Part shown: one piece after another, positions 59,054 through 64,000 of the stretch
How positions within the stretch are numbered: the first letter of the stretch is position 1
Layout of the letters: each line of letters begins with the position of its first letter
Assembly: GCA_029706075.1 (NCBI GenBank)
Contig: JAINUG010000088.1
Location: 3,740,001 to 3,804,000, forward strand
DNA: 64,000 bases
Direction of reading: 5' to 3'
DNA from: Aldrovandia affinis
Lineage: Eukaryota; Chordata; Actinopteri; Notacanthiformes; Halosauridae
Notes under the pieces: model-generated
Databases searched by the model: none
The model's input: the letters and a program-made list of their open reading frames with translations, nothing else
Told to the model about the DNA's origin: nothing
Program-made: the position numbers and the translations under genes

Positions 59054-60176
59054 GCTCTATATATCTGTAAAAACATTTAGTTGTCCGTGTTCTCTTTGTG
59101 CCATCTGATCAAATATTAGTTGACGCACAGCATAGGGATCTCTAATACAGGAGATACAGTACTGTTCTAGCATAAAATATACCTCTATTTATAGAGTTTA
59201 TTTTACATGATCTCTTTTGTTCATCTTTATCAAGGGTGTGAATAAAAATGGAGCCTACTGTAACATACATATCTCACATGTATGGATCTTCCACATACCC
59301 AGCAAATCCACAAAGTTATGCATACATAAATGCGTGTGCACATGTAAAAACACATGCATATGGTACACAGGCATACTTAGGCACATACACACATATACTC
59401 CCAGATATATACACACGGTTGTGTGTCTGAGATATTGTATTTTGAGGGCAAAAGCAAGATGGAATAGTTCCTGAATAGAACTACTGATATTTATTTATAC
59501 TTGTTGACTATGATCATGGTCATATTTGTTTGCTTAAGTAATTTTCAGTAAGAAGCCAGTTTTCCCTAAAAGGACTTGAGAACAAGACCATTTTATATAC
59601 AGCTTTTATTTTGGCTGTCTATGTAATGGTCTGTTTCTTTGGCAAATTGCATCATAATGGCTTTTGACTTTGGAGAGGACCAGTTACTATGCTGAACAGC
59701 CTTAAAATTTTTGGCTAGTCAAGAGTTCTTAACTGTTCGTCAGAACTTGGCCTGTAATAAAGGCATTTTATCATTTTCTCATGACAAAAGGGTGTGCCTG
59801 GGTTTTTCCTTCTTGATTTATGGAAGATATTTAAATATTCTCATGAACATGTGGAAAAGGTTGTTCCTGAACCAGTTGACGTTTCAAACTTATGTTTGCA
59901 GGAGGTTCCCACAATATCTGCTGTACTGAGCTGCTTTGCCATATTAATCCGATGGGTTTTTAATGTAGCCTCCTCAAAAGGAGACAACACAACAGCCCTC
60001 TTTAAATTCGCCCAGTCTGCCCATGCCAACTGAACTTGAAGTGCAATGGCTGTGCAGTTCTATGGAGGCCGTTGTAGTGATTGACGGACCCACAAGTACA
60101 ATTGGGCATTCCAACTTGGAGAGAAAAAAAGATAGGCAATAAAAACAAATTCAACAACCCCAACTATTGAAACTTT
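59054..60176. other. Intergenic, tail-to-tail
   Basis: No gene or nameable repeat seen; a short CA-rich stretch at 59330-59410. Confidence 0.4.
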
Positions 60177-62447
60177 TTTATTTTTTTTATTTAAAAGGAT
60201 GTACAGAACAAGCTTGCACCACTTATACTTAATGCCATTTCCTGTTGTTTTTACATACACTGAATTTTAGTTTTTCTCAAAAAACAAAAAAACAAGAACG
60301 CATGCATTATTGTCATGTAAAAACCTACTGGGGGAAACATCCTGGAAGGTGATCATTTCTGTAACAACTCCTTAACCTACATTATTTCTTTCCAAACCAT
60401 ACTGTAAAACATCACACAACCAAATAAAGATGAGCAAAGAAAACATTTCCTTAGGTTTTCCATACATGTTTATTGCCCAAATATCTAATTTTATTTTTTT
60501 ATTTGGGGTCTCAGGACACGTTGCTGGCCTCAAGCATAATGCAAGCTTATACATCATTGGCCAACACGTGTTGCACGTCATCCACACCAATCATAGTAGA
60601 GCACATATACTGTGCAAAGAGAAAAGCAACCGGCCTATTCCAAAGAGAAGACCTGCCCTGCAGTATCATAGACAACACTTTTAAGACATCTGTGTTTTGT
60701 AATTAACATTTTAATTACCCATAATCAGGTGTACCTCACATTCAGCTATGCCTGCTCTACAGAGATGCAGTGTTCATCTGGCAAACACATAGCAAATTTA
60801 AAAATAATAATAATAGGTCATCACACTGCTTCCATAGCTTCAAATTCAGAGCAGCATCCAAGTTACTGGACACATTTGAAGTGTGCCTTCTGAATTAATA
60901 AAATAACTTATGCATCTATAAAAGTTTAAACAAAACTTCTGGACTTCCATGGAAATATATGAAGCCACTTTGGCAACAAAAAAAAAAAGTGTAAACATTT
61001 CTCAGCACTAATGCTGAAATTCTAGGAGTTTTGTCTACAACCTGAAATAAGCTTTGAAAGGGAATGGCCTTCCAAGTTTACACCCTAAGTCTCTCCTCCA
61101 AGCACTCCTTTTAACCCTGATAACCAGTAAAAACATACAAGATGCTGGCAGTAAATCTACAAGTCAGTTGGGTCTGGGGTGGGAGGAAGGAAGGTTACAA
61201 TCTATTCTTGTGTTACCCACCTTTATTTGCAACAGACAGTACATCTTCACTTTTTATCAGGACAACACAAGTACCTGTACTGAGTCATGGCAACAATAAG
61301 TCAGTTCCCAGCAATTAGTCAGTTAAGTTAATTTTATTCAGGATAGTGCGCTTTGTTTCTCAGGCCCAAAGTTACACTTTCCAAATTTCTTAAGTTAATT
61401 GGCATCACTGTGATTGTGAGTGACAGGGGGAATGACGTGGGGTTAATTATAGTGAATGAGATTCCTTTATTCTTGTTTTTAGGGCGAAAAAACAAGTCAT
61501 ATAAAGCAGGAATTGGTTCAATAAGGATGGATGGGCAACAGGTAGTCTTTCTTGGGGGAGGGGGAGTGCGTGGAGGATGAGGCTTTCACTGGCAAAACAT
61601 TACAAAAGTGTATGCTATATATTATTGTGTGTGGCATGCACCCTTATATAGGGTGACTGGCATGGCTCACATTTGACATGTCCATTTACCCTGCTTGAAA
61701 TTGACAAGCAATGAGAAATATTTTTTTTGGACCATGACATCAGAAATAGATTGCTAAGATCAGTATTTTAATGCTTTTTAATTAACCCCCCCAAAAGGTG
61801 AATTATCTCTCATAACTGCATGACCTTGCATTATATCATTGACATTTTTCATGTTTCTGCCTGAAATGGTGAGTTGCCTGGCACCCCATACACTTTTTGA
61901 AGCATCAATCATTAAGATCTTTCTTCATGGGAGCCAAATAATCTTTTAATATCATATTGCTCAAAATGCAATCAATATCTGCTGTTTTCTGAAGAGATTT
62001 AAGTTATAGTACCTTCTAGTACAGGTACACTCCAGGTAACAGACTTCCACACACTGCCACCATAAAATGGCATGGCTATTAAGACTGGGGACCTCATGGG
62101 CAGCGCTAGACCAGGGGCAGGGATGGCCACTCGCGTGGCTGACCTGAGAACTGTGATGCGTTAAATCCATCAACATTTATAATCAATAACTGCCTGATAC
62201 TCTGCACACAAACACTGACGACAATACAGTACACTCCTCAACAACCCGCACCCCCACAGGCAAGTGGTGCAGGCTATCGTAACATCTGTCTCCCCCACCT
62301 CTGAACTGAAATGGTACAGCCCATTTTGAACCGAGCAAGTAAAAATCTTATGATCTACACAACATGGGGGGGCACATTAACTAAGGTATTAGCTTAGTCC
62401 TGCTTTAGACTCGGTGTATCTGGAGCGAGACCTTACAGAGGGAAGGT
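60177..62447 (-). other. Probable 3' UTR of the GTPBP1-like gene
   Basis: Downstream (minus strand) of the stop at 62448-62450, about 2.3 kb lacks recognisable transposons, unlike most of the window. It ends at minus-strand AATAAA motifs at 60186-60191 and 60177-60182. This is an inference from position and composition. Confidence 0.35.
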
Positions 62448-62552
62448 TTAAAAGCCACCGACTCCACCTGCATGCGGTGCCATGGAGCTGCTCAGGGATT
62501 TGCCTTTGTGCCGCTGGCCCCCGCGTCTTCTGCCCCCACCTCCGGACTTTGG
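62448..62552 (-). CDS. GTPBP1: Last coding exon of a GTPBP1-like gene
   Basis: On the minus strand a strong acceptor (CTCTCTCTTGCAG) precedes 34 codons and TAA (62448-62450). The translation contains GGGGRRRGGQRHKGKS, matching the GGRRRGGQRHKVKS near the C-terminus of human GTP-binding protein 1 as I recall it; the last dozen residues differ. GTPBP1 is a translational-type GTPase related to elongation factor 1A, linked to mRNA turnover and ribosome rescue. The GTPase domain lies upstream on the minus strand, beyond the right edge. The arginine/glycine-rich tail would be exposed and basic. Another gene sharing this tail, such as the paralogue GTPBP2, cannot be excluded. Confidence 0.7.
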   Translation of the reverse strand, partial: PKSGGGGRRRGGQRHKGKSLSSSMAPHAGGVGGF

Positions 62553-63273
62553 CTGCAAGAGAGAGAGCCGAGACCGTGAGGTTCACAATCGGATCCCCTC
62601 ACTAACAGGAGGGGAGAAACCTGCATAACAGCGCCATAGAGGTATGCTTCCCGGCCCGATTCAGGGATGGAAATAGCACTCCAAATTCACAGCTGTTTGA
62701 GCCATTCCAGGTCTTACTTGAAGCAGGTTAGCGCACTGAGTGGAATCTACCAGGAATAAGTGTCCACTAAGGATGCTTACCTACATAAAGTAATACCTGG
62801 AAAGGCTCAATTGCTGGGAGTGCTATTCCCTCCCTGCTGTTCGAATATTTCACCATTGCAAAACACAGCCTATCCATAGAATGCCAGTGTAACAACCAAT
62901 CACCCACATTCTCAGACATTTTTTAGAATATCAGTGGCTTTAGTTCATCATTGGTGTTAATCAAACTCTGTGCTGGAAAGCATAGCAATGCCTGATTTCC
63001 TACAATCTGAAAATTTGAGGCTATGTTAACACTCACAACTATAAACACTACCGGACACTGATTGCATCCTGTCAAGGACAAATGCAAAAAATAAAAAATA
63101 AAATACTAATAATAATAATGATAAACTTGGATGAAGGAGGGAATTTACATTGGGGGAGATTTTTATTTTTTTTCCCCCCAAAGGAGAAACAGTACCGTTT
63201 TCTTACCACTAGATGGCAAAAGGCCACTAAAAAGAGGATTGACCACTGTAATCGCAGCCTCCTCTTGTTTTAC

Positions 63274-63324
63274 CGTGTTCTCTTTGTTGCCGTCCTGACG
63301 CTCCGAGTTGTCCTCCCCCACCGC
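63274..63324 (-). CDS. Candidate penultimate exon of the GTPBP1-like gene
   Basis: On the minus strand, a pyrimidine-rich tract ends in CACTAG, then 17 codons in phase 0 (AVGEDNSERQDGNKENT), then GTAAAAC. Joining to the exon at 62552 keeps the frame. A short hydrophilic linker is what precedes the RGG tail in this family. There is no sequence match I can vouch for. Confidence 0.35.
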
Positions 63325-64000
63325 CTAGTGCAGCGAGCCGTGAGAGAGGGAAGGAGGGAGGGGAGCGAGCAGAGGAGGATAAAAAGCAACCGAAGATGAA
63401 AAGAATCGGGAGTAAAGGGAGAAACGCGTAAAAACCAACGGGTGAAAAACGAATACGGGGGTAAATTTAAAGTATAGAGGGATCAATTCAAAAGAAAGGG
63501 ATTGTGAAGGACAAAAAGCAAAATAAAAGAAGGTAGGGAGATTCAAGTCAAATGAACAGAGACATGGTGATGAGGAGAAAGAGAGAGAGGCACAGTGAGA
63601 GCAAGCGACAGATTAACCAGCAGATTAGATGACAGAGATGGATGCTAAAGAGAATTGTCTAAGCGGCACATACTCAGGCACCTGGGGGGGGGAAGTGACT
63701 GACAGAATTTAATGAGCACATGCACATGAACTGAATACAGTCTGGAGGACTTCTGAAGTTTGACCCACCCCCCCACACAGGCCCTCTGAAAGCAATACAT
63801 TCTCCAAGCCAAGCAAAGCCGTATCTCTGTTCCTCTCGCTGCTATAGTGTAAGCGCTGTCAATGCACTGCAACAGTTGTGAGGAAATGGAGTGTTAGCGA
63901 GGTGACCTTCCAGCTCCTTTCACTCCTAGAGCATTGCCTGTAGTGGCATAACAAGATCTTAACTGCTGCCAAAGTAAAGAATCTAAAAACAAGAAATCCC
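63325..64000. other. Non-coding right edge
   Basis: AG-rich (63330-63600), probably intron of the GTPBP1-like gene. I saw no exon with GTPase motifs. Confidence 0.4.

Noticed and set aside
62389..62586. 65-codon minus-strand frame read without splicing
   Set aside because: It is another frame of the GTPBP1-like last exon; the spliced phase-0 frame gives the recognisable RGGQRHK tail.

Overview
This is animal nuclear DNA, almost certainly from a teleost fish. It shows intron-split genes with GT/AG boundaries, long CA and GATA-like microsatellites, and a very dense, nested load of fish-type transposons: Tc1/mariner, hAT, PIF/Harbinger, piggyBac, Ty3/Gypsy, CR1/L2-like and L1-like LINEs, and tRNA-derived and V-type SINEs whose tails match the eel UnaL2 LINE. 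The lineage within teleosts cannot be fixed from the window. There is one 100-base assembly gap (56397-56496).

Layout. Bases 1-34,890 contain no convincing cellular protein gene; they are repeat-rich and may partly be the long 5' intron of SGSM3. From the left: the 5' end of a Gypsy element on the minus strand (1-1050); an L1-like insertion that itself received a Tc1 element (1725-3420); a piggyBac remnant (about 4310-5074); a Harbinger-like element (5120-6608); a 20-base minisatellite (8187-8458); a nearly complete but broken Gypsy element with matching target duplications (9008-14217); a hAT-like element carrying a SINE (18781-19927); a CTAG-rich stretch with another cut-and-paste element (21692-22782); a Tc1/mariner element with both ends (24856-26098); and a 2.4 kb LINE on the minus strand (27025-29400).

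The main gene is SGSM3 (TBC, SH3 and RUN domains; a Rab GTPase-activating protein family member). I could follow it through 20 coding exons from the ATG at 34992 to the stop at 57530-57532. Every exon phase fits, giving 755 residues, close to the roughly 750 of the human protein. Its introns hold further Harbinger, hAT, LINE and SINE copies. At the right edge, on the minus strand, lies the last coding exon of a GTPBP1-like gene (62448-62552), so the two genes converge tail to tail.

The most interesting observation is a second, in-frame terminal exon for SGSM3 at 50926-50997, only 100 bases after exon 19 and 6.5 kb before the canonical last exon at 57449. The two versions share 16 aligned amino acids with nine synonymous differences and no replacement among those codons. 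That looks like two exons kept by selection and used as alternatives. A second theme is tandem duplication of splice-site sequence around SGSM3 exons 10 and 18.
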